In this document: one piece after another, positions 35,201 to 43,928 of the stretch
Layout of the letters: each line of letters begins with the position of its first letter
How positions within the stretch are numbered: position 1 is the stretch's first letter
From: Chamaecyparis obtusa
Taxonomy: Eukaryota > Streptophyta > Pinopsida > Cupressales > Cupressaceae
Length of the DNA: 64,000 bases
Assembly: GCA_027943335.1 (NCBI GenBank)
Contig: BSBK01003559.1
Coordinates: 62,001 to 126,000, forward strand
Direction of reading: 5' to 3'
Notes under the pieces: generated by a model
What the model was told of the DNA's origin: nothing
The model's database searches: none
What the model saw: the letters and a program-made list of their open reading frames with translations, nothing else
Made by a program: the position numbers and the translations under genes

Positions 35201-35853
35201 TTGGTAGTCCCCCGTAAACTTCTCTAGAGGCCAATCAGAAAACACTTCAAAAACCCTTTCGATGAATCAATTAGTACTAACTCTTGAATATGTTAAGTGA
35301 TTTCGGGTGTGAAATTATGATCAAATGACAAAAGGAATTACTATTACGGAATTTATTTTAAAGGAAAAGAATATTTGCGTTTTAGCATTCTCAATCCAAT
35401 TGAGTATTGCACAGGTAAACAGAGATATTAAACGGGTCACTCAGAATTTTTTTACTATAGAAAATTTAGATCATTGAACAGAAAAATCTTACTAAAACCA
35501 AAAAAAATATTATTATTACTTTTCTGAAAGAGAAGAGAAAACTGGATTTAGTTGATGTGAAACCATTTAGGTATTGTGCATGAGGACATATATATCGATT
35601 GAGTCATTCTTCAGCATGTTATCATCCAGACCTAAAAAGAAAACAAATAAAACAGGAAAACTCGATCTATTTCATCAAACATATTACAGAAGCTAAAATA
35701 TAATTTAAGGCTATTTCTAGTGAACAAAAATATGGCCTAACTGTGATTGAACTCACCACAAGGAGGGAATTTGGAGGCTGGAGTAGCCTGAGGAAATGCG
35801 TCTGATATATCCATTGCTGGCAAACCCAATTGAGATATATGATCACTTACCAT
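8120..35853 (-). CDS. ACX4: Peroxisomal short-chain acyl-CoA oxidase, ACX4 type (12-exon gene)
   Basis: Exons, in transcript order: 35853-35757, 21372-21266, 19288-19211, 19125-19002, 18860-18787, 18573-18514, 18330-18221, 9259-9100, 8842-8766, 8677-8506, 8426-8334, 8257-8120. They sum to 1290 nt (429 aa plus stop), all with GT-AG borders and matching phases. The product follows plant ACX4 nearly end to end (the Arabidopsis protein is about 436 aa). Visible landmarks are AFPQATPAS near the N-terminus, the [11 protein letters not shown] flavin/substrate loop (about 162-172), [10 protein letters not shown], the VPDEDRL motif, and [15 protein letters not shown] containing the expected catalytic Glu (about 396). 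The family oxidises short-chain acyl-CoA to trans-2-enoyl-CoA with FAD in peroxisomal beta-oxidation, passing electrons to O2. The C-terminus AKL is a plausible PTS1. An in-frame stop lies upstream of the chosen ATG with no ATG between. No frameshift or premature stop is seen, so the gene is probably functional. Confidence 0.95.
8334..8426 (-). CDS. ACX4: ACX4 exon 11
   Basis: Thirty-one codons (354-384) containing [20 protein letters not shown], the conserved acyl-CoA dehydrogenase C-terminal helix. The acceptor is TTTAATAG and the donor AAG|GTATGA. Confidence 0.95.
8506..8677 (-). CDS. ACX4: ACX4 exon 10
   Basis: Residues 296-353, with [20 protein letters not shown] and [17 protein letters not shown] of the C-terminal helical domain. 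The acceptor is TGTGCAG and the donor AAG|GTAATG. Confidence 0.96.
8766..8842 (-). CDS. ACX4: ACX4 exon 9
   Basis: Residues 271-295 plus two bases: [20 protein letters not shown] and YDMCH. The acceptor is GTTGCAG and the donor ATAG|GTATG, giving a split Arg codon shared with exon 10. Confidence 0.95.
9100..9259 (-). CDS. ACX4: ACX4 exon 8
   Basis: The exon completes the split Gly codon 217 and encodes residues to 270, including [28 protein letters not shown] and VFVPDEDRL. The acceptor is TTTTACAG and the donor AAG|GTATAC. Confidence 0.95.
9260..10343. other. ACX4 intron 7, part between exon 8 and the LINE
   Basis: AT-rich intronic sequence with only short spurious ORFs; no repeat or RNA gene was recognised. 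Confidence 0.5.
10445..11165 (+). pseudogene. LINE ORF1 (gag-like) relic
   Basis: Overlapping frames read [20 protein letters not shown], then [17 protein letters not shown] and GFFLFRFAE. This resembles the DUF4283-like N-terminal domain of plant LINE ORF1 proteins. The frame changes at least twice. Family placement rests on the pattern and the downstream endonuclease/RT. Confidence 0.5.
11595..11841 (+). pseudogene. LINE endonuclease, N-terminal part
   Basis: This part reads [10 protein letters not shown], then DVLCLQEVK, then a GHGGVVTF segment, matching the start of the apurinic/apyrimidinic-type endonuclease of L1 elements. It breaks off at CTTGT where the LTR element is inserted. Confidence 0.7.
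11842..12724 (+). repeat. 5' LTR (883 bp)
   Basis: Aligns along its whole length with 13356-14187. It begins TGATGTAGGAGCATCCTAGG and ends TTGCACTGCGTCA. Compared with the 3' LTR it keeps about 40 bp around 12390-12430 and about 14 bp near 12026-12040. Confidence 0.92.
12727..12738 (+). other. Primer-binding site (initiator Met tRNA type)
   Basis: TGGTATTAGAGC lies two bases after the 5' LTR and differs at one position from the plant iMet PBS TGGTATCAGAGC. It fixes the element's orientation as +. Confidence 0.88.
12783..13329 (+). CDS. Internal gag-like ORFs of the short LTR element
   Basis: Two overlapping open frames: 12783-12995, with an internal ATG at 12840 giving [14 protein letters not shown] then charged helix, and 12985-13329, with [12 protein letters not shown] near its end. 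MPPRR starts are frequent in Ty3/Gypsy gag proteins, so a gag remnant is plausible, but no zinc knuckle or protease is visible. Antisense ORFs here are shadows. The function is unknown. Confidence 0.4.
13356..14187 (+). repeat. 3' LTR (832 bp)
   Basis: Second copy of the LTR, starting TGATGCAGGAGCATACTAGG and ending TTGCACTGTGTCA, followed by the CTTGT target duplication. It is shorter than the 5' LTR through two internal deletions. Confidence 0.92.
14193..14690 (+). pseudogene. LINE endonuclease, C-terminal part
   Basis: Continues the frame broken at 11841: [26 protein letters not shown], then [13 protein letters not shown] with the GDFN endonuclease motif. Frameshifts follow. Removing 11842-14192 rejoins the two halves. 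Confidence 0.75.
15540..16150 (+). pseudogene. LINE reverse transcriptase relic
   Basis: Blocks in several frames: [54 protein letters not shown], and NSHFADN in place of the catalytic YADD. These are the ordered motifs of L1-type RT. The active-site change and the stops show it is dead. Confidence 0.8.
16151..17454 (+). pseudogene. LINE 3' region
   Basis: Degenerate sequence after the RT with no clear RNase H or zinc motif, ending CATT followed by an A tract. Short ORFs here are remnants or shadows. Confidence 0.5.
17464..18220. other. ACX4 intron 7, part between LINE and exon 7
   Basis: Intronic sequence with short spurious ORFs on the minus strand; nothing was recognised. Confidence 0.5.
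18221..18330 (-). CDS. ACX4: ACX4 exon 7
   Basis: Residues 181-216 plus two bases: [20 protein letters not shown] and [11 protein letters not shown] of the central beta domain. The donor is AATGG|GTAAGC. A 9.0-kb intron carrying a LINE follows. Confidence 0.95.
18514..18573 (-). CDS. ACX4: ACX4 exon 6 (flavin/substrate loop)
   Basis: Twenty codons (161-180) beginning [12 protein letters not shown], the acyl-CoA dehydrogenase/oxidase signature that contacts FAD and substrate. The acceptor is TTTACAG and the donor AAG|GTCTAT. Confidence 0.95.
18787..18860 (-). CDS. ACX4: ACX4 exon 5
   Basis: A short exon (74 nt) with [20 protein letters not shown], which completes a split Ser codon from exon 4 and ends in SCW before the flavin loop. 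The acceptor is TAAACAG and the donor CTGG|GTATGT. It has no ATG-started ORF of its own. Confidence 0.93.
19002..19125 (-). CDS. ACX4: ACX4 exon 4
   Basis: Residues 95-135 plus one base. It contains [10 protein letters not shown] and [13 protein letters not shown], strongly conserved in ACX4. The acceptor is CTTGCAG and the donor T|GTAAGC. Intron 3 before it is only 85 bp. Confidence 0.95.
19211..19288 (-). CDS. ACX4: ACX4 exon 3
   Basis: Twenty-six whole codons (69-94) containing [15 protein letters not shown], matching the ACX4 family. The acceptor is TTTTCCAG and the donor AAG|GTCAGA. Confidence 0.94.
19289..20377. other. ACX4 intron 2, exon 3 side
   Basis: AT-rich intron sequence without a recognisable element. 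Confidence 0.5.
20385..20465 (-). repeat. 5S-rRNA-derived fragment (Cassandra- or SINE3-like)
   Basis: On the minus strand the sequence reads AACTCCATGGTTAGGCGTGG, then GTTGAGTTGGAATAGTATTG and AGATGGGTGACCTCCTTGGA. This aligns with the 3' half of plant 5S rRNA: the A-box region around GTTAAGCGTGCTTGG and the C-box GGATGGGTGACCTCC. The first third of 5S is not recognisable. It is therefore not a functional 5S gene; a Cassandra TRIM LTR or 5S-type SINE remnant is more likely. Confidence 0.6.
20571..20999. repeat. Direct duplication of about 185 bp in ACX4 intron 2
   Basis: Copies at 20571-20755 and 20815-20999 share TTATAATATGGTT, AAAGATTGCAGGCAAATCTT, ACATTCTTACTAATAGTG and CTCAAATATTTA segments with about 10% differences. 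They are separated by about 59 bp. Confidence 0.88.
21266..21372 (-). CDS. ACX4: ACX4 exon 2
   Basis: Residues 33-68, including [20 protein letters not shown], the start of the acyl-CoA dehydrogenase N-terminal helical domain. The acceptor is TTTTGTAG and the donor AAAG|GTATG. It joins exon 1 through a split Val codon. Confidence 0.94.
21373..22720. other. ACX4 intron 1, exon 2 side
   Basis: No recognisable element or ORF with a known motif. Confidence 0.5.
22725..22760. repeat. Perfect 15-bp inverted repeat
   Basis: TTCCCTATGGGTACA and its exact complement flank a 6-base loop. The surrounding 22635-22956 is open on both strands with no recognised protein. Confidence 0.85.
22969..24208 (+). 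repeat. Tandem duplication of about 620 bp carrying a BED-finger segment
   Basis: 22969-23590 and 23592-24208 are near-identical direct copies, both starting TTTTTTGAAGGAGATCACTC and ending near AAACTAAGATCTCA. Each holds the non-coding lead and the first part of a hAT-type transposase ORF. Only the second copy continues into the rest of the transposase. Confidence 0.92.
23910..25400 (+). pseudogene. hAT-type transposase relic (BED finger, DUF659-like)
   Basis: The open frame 23910-24245 reads [15 protein letters not shown], then [20 protein letters not shown], like a plant BED zinc finger in which the second Cys is now Arg. Further fragments are [13 protein letters not shown] (about 24390-24440), a DUF659-like [12 protein letters not shown] (about 24490), [13 protein letters not shown] (about 24565-24605) and the C-terminal [20 protein letters not shown] (about 25300-25360). 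Stops and frameshifts separate the pieces. Terminal inverted repeats were not located. Confidence 0.75.
25401..28930 (-). other. Non-coding stretch, probable 3' LTR/untranslated sequence of the Copia element
   Basis: No coding motif is visible. The sequence adjoins a candidate polypurine tract at 28932-28946, and the minus strand from 28931 begins TGTTGTCATTGATGTCAACC, a plausible LTR start. Similar GTCAACCCTCC motifs recur near 27010-27030. The LTR's other end was not found. Self-complementary ACATGTCG motifs occur at 27685-27711 and about 28344-28400. Confidence 0.35.
29383..29650 (-). pseudogene. Copia RNase H relic
   Basis: Two overlapping frames contain [20 protein letters not shown] and [13 protein letters not shown], the typical Copia RNase H end. 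Confidence 0.85.
29651..30560 (-). pseudogene. Copia reverse transcriptase relic
   Basis: Ordered motifs are [50 protein letters not shown] (catalytic YVDD intact), [16 protein letters not shown] and [17 protein letters not shown]. Stops and frame changes lie between them. Confidence 0.88.
30780..31105 (-). pseudogene. Copia protease and pre-integrase relic
   Basis: [16 protein letters not shown] carries the aspartic protease D-S-G triad. [19 protein letters not shown] and HDKGCEIKK follow as the usual stretch before the GAG-pre-integrase domain. Confidence 0.85.
31373..31950 (-). pseudogene. Copia gag remnant
   Basis: A minus-strand frame reads [31 protein letters not shown] and [13 protein letters not shown], matching the end of the Copia gag domain. 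Upstream sequence is degenerate and ends near 31950. Confidence 0.65.
31977..32064. repeat. 88-nt foldback with nearly complete self-complementarity
   Basis: The block begins GAATGCTTTCACATTTTGCA and ends with its near complement TGTGGAGGCATTC. The centre GCAATTGCATGC is itself palindromic. Most mismatches would be G-U pairs in a + strand RNA. It abuts the broken end of the Copia gag. It could be a small foldback/MITE or a hairpin-RNA precursor; neither is proven. Confidence 0.85.
32065..33050. other. ACX4 intron 1 sequence between foldback and SINE
   Basis: No gene is seen. A small minisatellite of AGTACC-type units lies at about 32245-32270. Short ORFs show no recognisable motifs. Confidence 0.45.
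33069..33300 (+). mobile_element. tRNA-type SINE
   Basis: The 5' end reads GCCCGCATGGGTAGCGGAGT with an A-box-like TAGCGGAGTTGG. A B-box-like TGGTTCAACTTTG follows about 45 bp on, and the element ends in an A run. AAAATCACAAGAAAAA at 33052-33067 and AAAATCACAGGGAAAA at 33300-33315 form an imperfect target-site duplication. It is about 230 bp, inserted antisense to ACX4. Confidence 0.75.
33316..34319. other. ACX4 intron 1, non-coding
   Basis: AT-rich sequence without a recognised element; the only ORF over 80 codons (33630-33884) has no identifiable motif. Confidence 0.45.
34325..34560 (+). repeat. Possible second SINE-like repeat
   Basis: TGGTCTAGTAGTGCGATTGG and TGGTCTATTGGTGAAAATGG resemble tRNA A-boxes, and GGCTCAAAACCCAG resembles a B-box. 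ACATCTGGT occurs twice near 34456 and 34510. No A tail or target duplication was found. Confidence 0.3.
34625..35165 (+). repeat. Diverged repeat pair in ACX4 intron 1
   Basis: 34640-34795 and 35015-35155 share the order TTCTAGTTTAGGT, an AAAGGGA block, GGGATAGATACC/GGAATAGATACC, AAGCTGAAA, and CTACCCTGGGTCATAAT/CTGCCCTAGGTCATAAT. The copies are clearly related but strongly drifted. Confidence 0.55.
35757..35853 (-). CDS. ACX4: ACX4 exon 1 (start codon)
   Basis: This exon encodes residues 1-32 plus one base of codon 33. It contains [14 protein letters not shown], the conserved ACX4 N-terminal motif. The donor is TGTG|GTGAGT. The ATG at 35853 is the first after an in-frame TGA at 35886-35884; a second in-frame ATG is at codon 14. 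The next exon is 14.4 kb away. Confidence 0.93.
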
Positions 35854-35984
35854 GTTTATGGTTTTGCAATGATAGATTAAGTTTCAATATTGAAAATGAA
35901 TTAAGCGTATCTTCAAATCAAATTAACAGAGGATACTACAAAGAACTGCGAGCTGCCAATATGCGTAGAGATTACTAGTTGAAG

Positions 35985-36090
35985 GCGTAGCATCTGCAGT
36001 ATTAACGGGCACTTATATGATAGAGAAGGGCAGATGAAGTGGCAAAATGTTTGGATAAATCTAACAAAACAAAAGATGCTATATATGTCC
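35985..36090 (-). promoter_or_regulatory. Candidate ACX4 core promoter
   Basis: Read on the minus strand, a TATA-like CATATATAGC lies at about 36077-36086, about 225 nt upstream of the ATG. A second, CATATAAGTG, lies at about 36010-36020. Either could place a start site within about 200 nt of the ATG. This is by-eye matching only. Confidence 0.3.
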
Positions 36091-36170
36091 CGCGGTCGAT
36101 CAGTAATCTTTTTATAGGAATCCCAACTGAAATTGTTTTCGCCCACTGATTGCACTCTGTTGGGAGACAC

Positions 36171-36882
36171 AATCCACGTTTGACGTCAGCAGCTCACTCG
36201 GTTTGAACGGGAAATCATATCCAAACGTCGCTGCGGAGGTTTTTTTATTTTTATTTATTTATTTATTAATTTTTTTAAATGGAAAGATGAGATATAATTT
36301 GAGATTCTACGAAGTATTTAATTATTAATATATATTTATCTTTAAAAAACATTCAAGAATCTCACGTTATTAGGGGTAAGGATTGTTGAGCGTATTATTT
36401 TTATTAGTTGAGTAACGTCTAATAGTTGTGATGTCATATGAATGTATTAACAAAATATGATTTAATGCATAAGGATTGGTGTAAAAAATTTTTTTGTTAT
36501 TTTGAATACAATGAAAAAAATTGTCATTTTGTGACATCATCTATGCTAATATGGCATTGAAATCTTAGTTAATAAGTAGGGAACTTGCCAACTAAGCTAC
36601 TATAAAAAATTGGGAGTGATTTGAAATTTTTGCATAATAATATTTAATTTAATGATTTTGTAAATAATTTAAGTAAAATTTTGATGTAAAATAAAATAAT
36701 GGGATGAAATGACAATGAGTCATTTGACAAGGAACAAAATGTGTGTGGCAATTATTAGAAGGGGTGGATCCAATGTGTCGTAATTACTAAATCGATTGTT
36801 GTATTTAGACATTTTTATTTCTTGCATGTGTTGGTGAGCTTTGTGGTAGCAATTCTCCATAGCTATTGTAGTTGATGCTTAT
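36171..36882. other. AT-rich sequence upstream of ACX4
   Basis: Holds a T-rich, ATTTATTT-like tract (36240-36280). It may contain distal regulatory sequence, but no specific site could be supported. Confidence 0.4.
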
Positions 36883-37122
36883 TTGAGAAGGGTTGACAAT
36901 TTTGATAATAGAACAAAAATGGAGAGTGCTTTGAAATCAAGAAAGGGGAAGATGTTGAGGGAGGAGATCATAGCAGACTTTGTGAAGTTCACTGATCAAG
37001 AAAATGGAGATCTTGTATTGCATAAGTGGGTGTTCCAAATTTGGGAGTTGGCCAAGGGTTTGGATAGTTCTCCTAGTGCGTGCATTTGTGAGGTAATGGG
37101 TAAATTGTTGTTGAATCTTTGA
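36883..37122 (+). CDS. Unrecognised 79-codon ORF
   Basis: Reads MRRVDNFDNRTKMESALKSR and continues with charged and Trp-containing residues (HKWVFQIWELAKG). No known family is recognised. It may be a chance ORF or a degraded transposon or gene fragment, and no splice partners were found. Confidence 0.15.
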   Translation: MRRVDNFDNRTKMESALKSRKGKMLREEIIADFVKFTDQENGDLVLHKWVFQIWELAKGLDSSPSACICEVMGKLLLNL

Positions 37123-39023
37123 TACTCTCGTGGGCAATGGAATACCTTGAACATCACCCAATCTTTGTTTTGTGCAACCATTATTTCCACCGCATTGAGT
37201 TCTTTTCTTCTTCATGATGATGTTGATGATGTAATCAGACAAGGTGAGGTTCATTTCAACTAAGTCTTAGAGTACCTAAATGTCATAAAGAAGAGGCAAA
37301 TAATGATTATAGCTAGCTATTGATGTGATTGTCATAGATCATCCTTCCAAAGAAGGTCATTCCTTTGTTCTTTGGATGTTGTGTGTTGAAGGAGAATAAA
37401 GTCAAAGCTCGAGAGAAGAATGTCTCAACCCAAAATGTGGTGTGTACCAATTGGAACTATGATTGTATCGAGTTGGTAGGGGACATGTCTGTACAATTTG
37501 CCTTGACCTCTATTTGTAATCCTAACCCAAATTCTATTATGTAAATCGTATAGGTCAAGTTAGAAGTAAGAGAGGCTATGACCATTTTGATGAATAGGTA
37601 GAAGGGGTTGTAAAGACATTATTGTTTGATCTCTCATCAACCTATGAAATAATATGGAGTATCGCCAAATTCTATGATTCTTGGACCTGAACTAGGTTAT
37701 ATATACAACAACAAAAAAAATAAAAATCTATTAATTTATTTAAAAAACTATTTTAGAATTTATTTGTTTTACATTGTTTACTTTATTTTTATTTCTATTT
37801 GAAGACTTTTTTATTTTATTAAGAGTTTATTTTTATAAAAGGGTAAATGATTTTGACTTGAAGTTATGAATCGATACGATCACAAACAAGGACCTCATCC
37901 ACATTTAAACATTTAACAATAACACCCCCAATGAGGTTTAAACCTTGATGGCAAGAACAATAGCACAAAAACTTGAAACCATCACAATATGTCAATATCA
38001 ACATTATTTTATTGTATTTACTTACTTAAGATGTATTTTATTTATTGAAGAACTATTTTATTTTATCTATTTATTAAATGCTATTTTTACAAACTTAAGA
38101 GTTATTTTGTAGTTTTAGTTATTTTAAAACTAAATGTATCTTTTGATCTTTTTTTATATTATCATATAATAATACATTGATACATAAATAGCTATCAAAT
38201 ATAAGATAAAAATAAATATTTCACAATAATAAGGGACGTTTCTCCCTCTATTGTCCCTTTAGGACGTATGTGGACATAACAAATGATCAAACATAGTTTT
38301 TTTGCTAACAATGATAATATACTAGTAACTAACTCAACTAAACTTCACCAATACAAGGATTATGTTCTATTGTAATATTTAACTAATTATTTAACACATA
38401 TCATAGAGGTTTTCTTCTATGCAGTCTAACAATTTATTTTCATATATAATTTAATAACTTAATTTCATATATAAGTCCATATCTATTCATACTTAGACAC
38501 GTTGGGTAATTAGGATTGAGTTATCATCTCCTTAAAGATACATTTGAATGTTTTAAATAAATGAGCTTGTATATTATGTAACATGATTTCCTCTTTACAT
38601 GTAACTTCTAGTTTTCTATAAATACATTTGTAGGTTAGAAATTGCCTTGATAGAGCTTATATATAATATTATGTAACACTTAAATTATATAATATTATAA
38701 ATTTTGTAGCTTGTATAACACTACCTAATACATATTATTGGATCATAAGCCCTTATTTCTATGTTTTAATAGCAGTTCACCTCTAGTTTAAGTGATTAAT
38801 TAATGCACTATGTTGGAGATGACAAACCTACTATCCATTTTCTTGGTGTAATTATGTGTATGATACCCCTTCATTAAGTCCATGAGAGAGTATAATCTAG
38901 GAGGCAATGATAAATTATGGTGAAGGTGTCATTCGATAAAATATCACACATATCCCATTCTCATTCTAGTTGTATTTTCATATTATATGATTATTGTAAT
39001 GGTGGGAAATAGGGTTTTTTAGG
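37123..39023. other. AT-rich intergenic DNA
   Basis: No ORF over 60 codons with a motif and no repeat structure recognised. Confidence 0.45.
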
Positions 39024-39496
39024 ATGCATAAACAAACTAGGAAGCTTAGGCCTATCTTGCACTTACATTGGAAGGAAGGTGATCCACTAAGCCTCATGTG
39101 GGATGAAACACTAGGTAGATGCATTGATCCTTCACCAAAAATGGAATTTGTTATGGAATTTTGGATGGAAGAATGTAAAACTAGAGGTCAATCAGAAGGA
39201 ATTGAGGGTTTTTTGTGTGTATTGGGAGACATAGAATAGATAAATAGATTATAGAAAGGATGTGGAACCAACATACTACAATTGGCATGTGAATCAAATT
39301 TGACATAGAAATGGCAAGAATGGGGCACCCTATGCGCCTTATTCCCAGGAATGGGGCACTTGTCTCAATTGGGTCCAAGTATTTTATGACGAAGCTTGAT
39401 TTTATACCTCTCACATCATTTGTAAAACTTGGATTATGTGATGCAAGATTAGGATTTTCACTCAATCAACTTAACTGCTATGTGGTCCAAATTTGA
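39024..39496 (+). other. Two short unrecognised ORFs
   Basis: 39024-39239 (71 codons, with RPILHLHWKEGDPLSLMWDE) and 39311-39496 (61 codons) lie in different frames on the + strand. They could be remnants of one degraded coding region. No family was identified. Confidence 0.15.
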
Positions 39497-41740
39497 AGTG
39501 TAATTAGCAGAAACATAGCCAATCAATTGGTTTGTTCCACCCAATTTGACCCAAAATTTAAACCTGAGGTTTACAAGGTTGAGAAGAGGCTATATTTAAT
39601 ACAGAATTGGATTATGATGTTGGGATTGATAACAAGAGGCCACTTGTGTTAAAAATAGGGCCTAGGTGAGAAAGAAATTGATGAGAGGGTGAAATAATTA
39701 AAGGGGAAACCTATACTTAAGGGCCCATGTAAGATTTTGAAGAGGTCAACATGGGCCTAAAATCAACTCGACAATTTTCCAAAACATGAGCTTGTCTGGA
39801 ATTAAAGACACTACAAAGACATTTTTCTTCCATGTTTGGTATAGTACACACACATTGTTATCTTTATAAAAATCAAAATATGAAAGTTCATTTTTGAACT
39901 AAAAGCTAAGTTCTTAAAGACCAAACTAATGTAACCATGTAGAATAGTAGGAAAGGGAGTGTACACATGAGCTAGGTTGCAATGTAAATCTAGCTAAATA
40001 GACCAATGCAATGTGGAGGCCCAAATTAGGGAAAAAGCAAGGGAAGATGATAGGTTGGCATGAAAATAACTAAGTTGCATTTGTAATCCCTCACCAAGGA
40101 ATCCGGGAGAATTTAGCCTAAAACATGTTTCTATGTTTACAAAATATTTTTTTTTCTTAAGAGTTGACAAAACAATAATGACAACAATGCGGAAGCAATA
40201 CAATAAGATACAAACAAGTACATAAGTACAACTCAATTATAGTTAACAATTCTCAAGGGTTCCATGACGTAGAACTACATATACATTAATTAATTATTTT
40301 ATATTAAGTATAATTACAAATATCTCATATACACATGAATAATAAGTACATCCAATACCATAAGATATAAACACAATGAAACAAAATCCTCTACACAAGT
40401 CACAGGGTATGTCACAATAACCAAATATAAAGTATAGTACAATATCCGAAAAGAATCATATTTGATACACTAATACAAGGTACAAATATAAACATCATAA
40501 GATAGATATGAACAAGCCTCAAATGAAGAACAAGAAGAAGGTAACAACAACAAGAATCATCCAACATCGCTACAGGAATGTCAAAATCTCAAATGGTAAA
40601 AGAAACACTACCACTTGACCTTGTGGAACCAAAGGTCCACTCTCGTCGTGTTGAGGAGATAACAATGAACCCCACTCGGATAACAGGCCCAACACAACAA
40701 AAAAGCTAAGAAATAGATCCTGAAGGCTTTCTATCTCAAAAGGTGCCACCAACTAATGATAAATAAAAATAGTAAATAAAAAAATACCAACAAGTACCAA
40801 TACCAAATATCAAAATATCGAACAAATGTCATCCACCAAATACTAAATACCAAAAACATACCACTAGATAATATTGAAATACCAACAACACACCACCAGA
40901 GGCAAATACAGAAACTACGAAGGAGACTTAGGCTACATACTATGGGAGTGTCATCACATGGTCATCTACTTGAGTTACCCTAGACTGGTCGCACTAGACC
41001 CCAGACCCTCAAGCATTCAGTTACCTTGGACTAGCCACTCTGGACCTCGGACCCTCAATACAACCATCACAGAACTAGAATATCCTCTCATGAAAATGAG
41101 GAATTCTAATCATACCTACTCTCTAGGTATCATCTCATTCACATCATTAGCTATACAAGAGCTCTAGGCATGAGTGAGGCATTAACACTAATTATATTTT
41201 TAATGAGCTCTCTAAATTTTAATTACTAAGTTATCACTTATTAACAAACTTATGATAGGTTACCCTAGTATTAACCACTTTGGGTTCCGGATCCCTATTG
41301 TAAGACACTCCCCTAAGATGTACCTATTTAACCTCCTCTAGGCTCACAAGTCATAAATTGATCTCATAAATCAGATAAAGTGTGAAAATCAACTTCAGTT
41401 CCATAACAGATGACTAGAACTCACACTGGTCCTCAAACCAAAATCACACAATTACAAGTTGGTCCTCAAACCATAACAGGATAAACACCCTCTTCAAGAG
41501 TTCACAAAATAATTTAGAAAATTGGTTAAGTGAAATGTTTGTAACCAAGTCAACATCATTAAAATACTAAACATTACACACATCAAAAGACAACAATAAC
41601 TCCCCCAAGACTCCGGTGTAACACTCCTAAAGCTAATGTAAATTTCCCCCAATACAACATCAAATAACGCAATAAAGAGCGTAGACAAACAAAACACAAT
41701 ACAAGTTCCAGTTGTTTAAAATAATCACTTTGTTTTCTAA
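39497..41740. other. Intergenic DNA, no gene recognised
   Basis: Contains a stretch (40970-41070) where CTAGACTGGTCGCACTAGAC and a GACCC..ACCCTCAA phrase recur in variant form, possibly retroelement LTR sequence. Nothing else was seen. Confidence 0.35.
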
Positions 41741-43110
41741 AGTCCAATTTGACTATAAAATATTCATATATTTAGTCATGCATAACTCCTATTTGTCAAT
41801 AAGAATTAAATAAAAATAACATGCATTCTAACAATAAGATAGAATTTATTAATCTTAAATAAATGCTATCAATTAATAACCACTAAAATTTCATACATAA
41901 TATAGTTAAAACATCTACATATATAAGCATAAAATTAATTAAAATATTTAAATAATCAATTATTAGAAATCCAAAAATAATAATATTTATTGATAAATAT
42001 TTCATAATAAATATTAATTTAACTATATTAATATTAATCATAATATTAATATAAATAATAATACTAATATTAATGGTAATTAAAAAGTGAATATTAATTT
42101 TTGATAAGCCTATTTTTTTTTGAATAAGACTTTCACATACAAACCATAATTACATATACATCTATCTACATGCAATTCTATATCAATTAAATATTCATGC
42201 AAATTATTGAGGCAAAATATCTATCATTTCTAGGTAAATACCCTAATTGGGAAATCTCACACGTTTCCCTAAAACCTCTTACTAGGTTTTCAAACAATCC
42301 CAACGAGATACCAAATATATTTTTGACATCAAAACTATCCCAAATTTCCTCAAACCAAACTTGATTAAACAAAAAACCATTTTTTTTTAATTCAATCATT
42401 TAACCAATTTCAGACACAAAGCAAACAATTTTTTCAAATGAAGGATTTTATAAAATAAAAAGTTTCAAACCCTACCTCAACCAACACCTGAATTCGAAGA
42501 CAAGAAGAATTAAATTCAACCTCCAAAATTCAAGCTTTCAATAATCTCCAAATTCACCCAAGAGAGCTCCTCCAAAACCCGATAGACATGATGAAAATAA
42601 TGACCCAGAAACCTCTCATAAAGAAAGCCTATTCCACCTAGGATTTCTAGAACATGCAATTCCTAAAATCAAAACTCAACTCTCCGCCTAGTTTTTATCG
42701 AACCCTCTTTGCATGATTAATTATAATTTAATAATAAAATATGTACTTTTCCAATTACAACTCCTAACTCAGCTTTAACTTAAATTTCTAATTCTATTTT
42801 ATTAAACTAAATGTGCAACTTAAATTGCATATTAATATTTAATTAATCAATTAATATTTTAGCATATTAATAACTATGCAATTGATCAATTCAATATCAA
42901 ATAAATCAATTATAATTTTAATTTCATCTTTGGATTTAATAATTAATTAAATCATTTTATTCCAAATTTAAACTTTTAATTAAGTCTTTTAATTAAACAA
43001 GGGTATTTAATTAACTCTTAATAATTAAATATCCTTATATTTAATACTGTCATATTCATAAAATATAACTATTCTAATCTCGTAATTAATTTAAATTTAA
43101 TTATTTTAAA
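41741..43110. other. Very AT-rich intergenic DNA
   Basis: Dominated by AATTAAT and ATAATATT-like runs, especially 41930-42110 and 42715-43110. No coding potential. Might act as a matrix-attachment-like region, but that is speculation. Confidence 0.5.
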
Positions 43111-43928
43111 TCAAATAATCCACACAACAAACTTACTTGACTCACAACACACGAAAATCAACTAACTCAAATAACAAACAAACTTCATTGAAGGGCTCAT
43201 GAATTCACATCACCTTGACAGATTCAGATGGGTAGAACACATATACTTGCCCATTATTTTAGGACAATCAATGGCTTGGGTGGGAATTTGGATATGTATG
43301 TTATCTCCTCTCTCTTACCATTGAGATATTATGATAGGGCATGCTCATCCTGGCAATGTAGGGAAGTCGATGCCTGGTACCTACAAACCTGCATAAAAGA
43401 CGAGCATGTACATACATGTATAAATATATAACAAGCAATGGCGGAGATCGGTTGATCATGTGGACTTCGCAAGAAAGTAATTGCGACTTTGTCCCTCAAC
43501 CACATCAAGAACGACAAATAGAAAGGTAAAACATGCATGCTAACCATACACATGCAAGCACTACAACATTTGGGGTCGAATTTCGATGCCAATTTGTGAT
43601 GCCACTACAATTTATGTTTATTTTTCGTGTTTTTTTTGCAAGTGCCCTCGACGGTGTTGTAATTGTGACACCCATTTGGTTATAAACAAAAAAAGAAGAA
43701 AAATAAAGTGTCATTTATAATTTGTGAATTCAAAGAGCTACTGTGAAGACGTCACTGCACTTTTACATGGCGCAAAGAGGGCATTCGAGTTTAGCGTTCG
43801 TGAAGAGGCCGACACCGTGTGGGAAGAGGGCACTGGCACTTGAGGTAGGCATTCGAGCTTTGTCTTCTCATTAACTCAATTTCATTTTGATGGCATTTGT
43901 TGATTTAATGGCAAAATATGAATGTTAA

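Noticed and set aside
35913..36170. 85-codon minus-strand ORF just upstream of ACX4
   Set aside because: It lies in the expected 5' UTR/promoter, has no recognisable domain and is separated from the ACX4 start by a stop. A chance ORF is more likely than a uORF protein.
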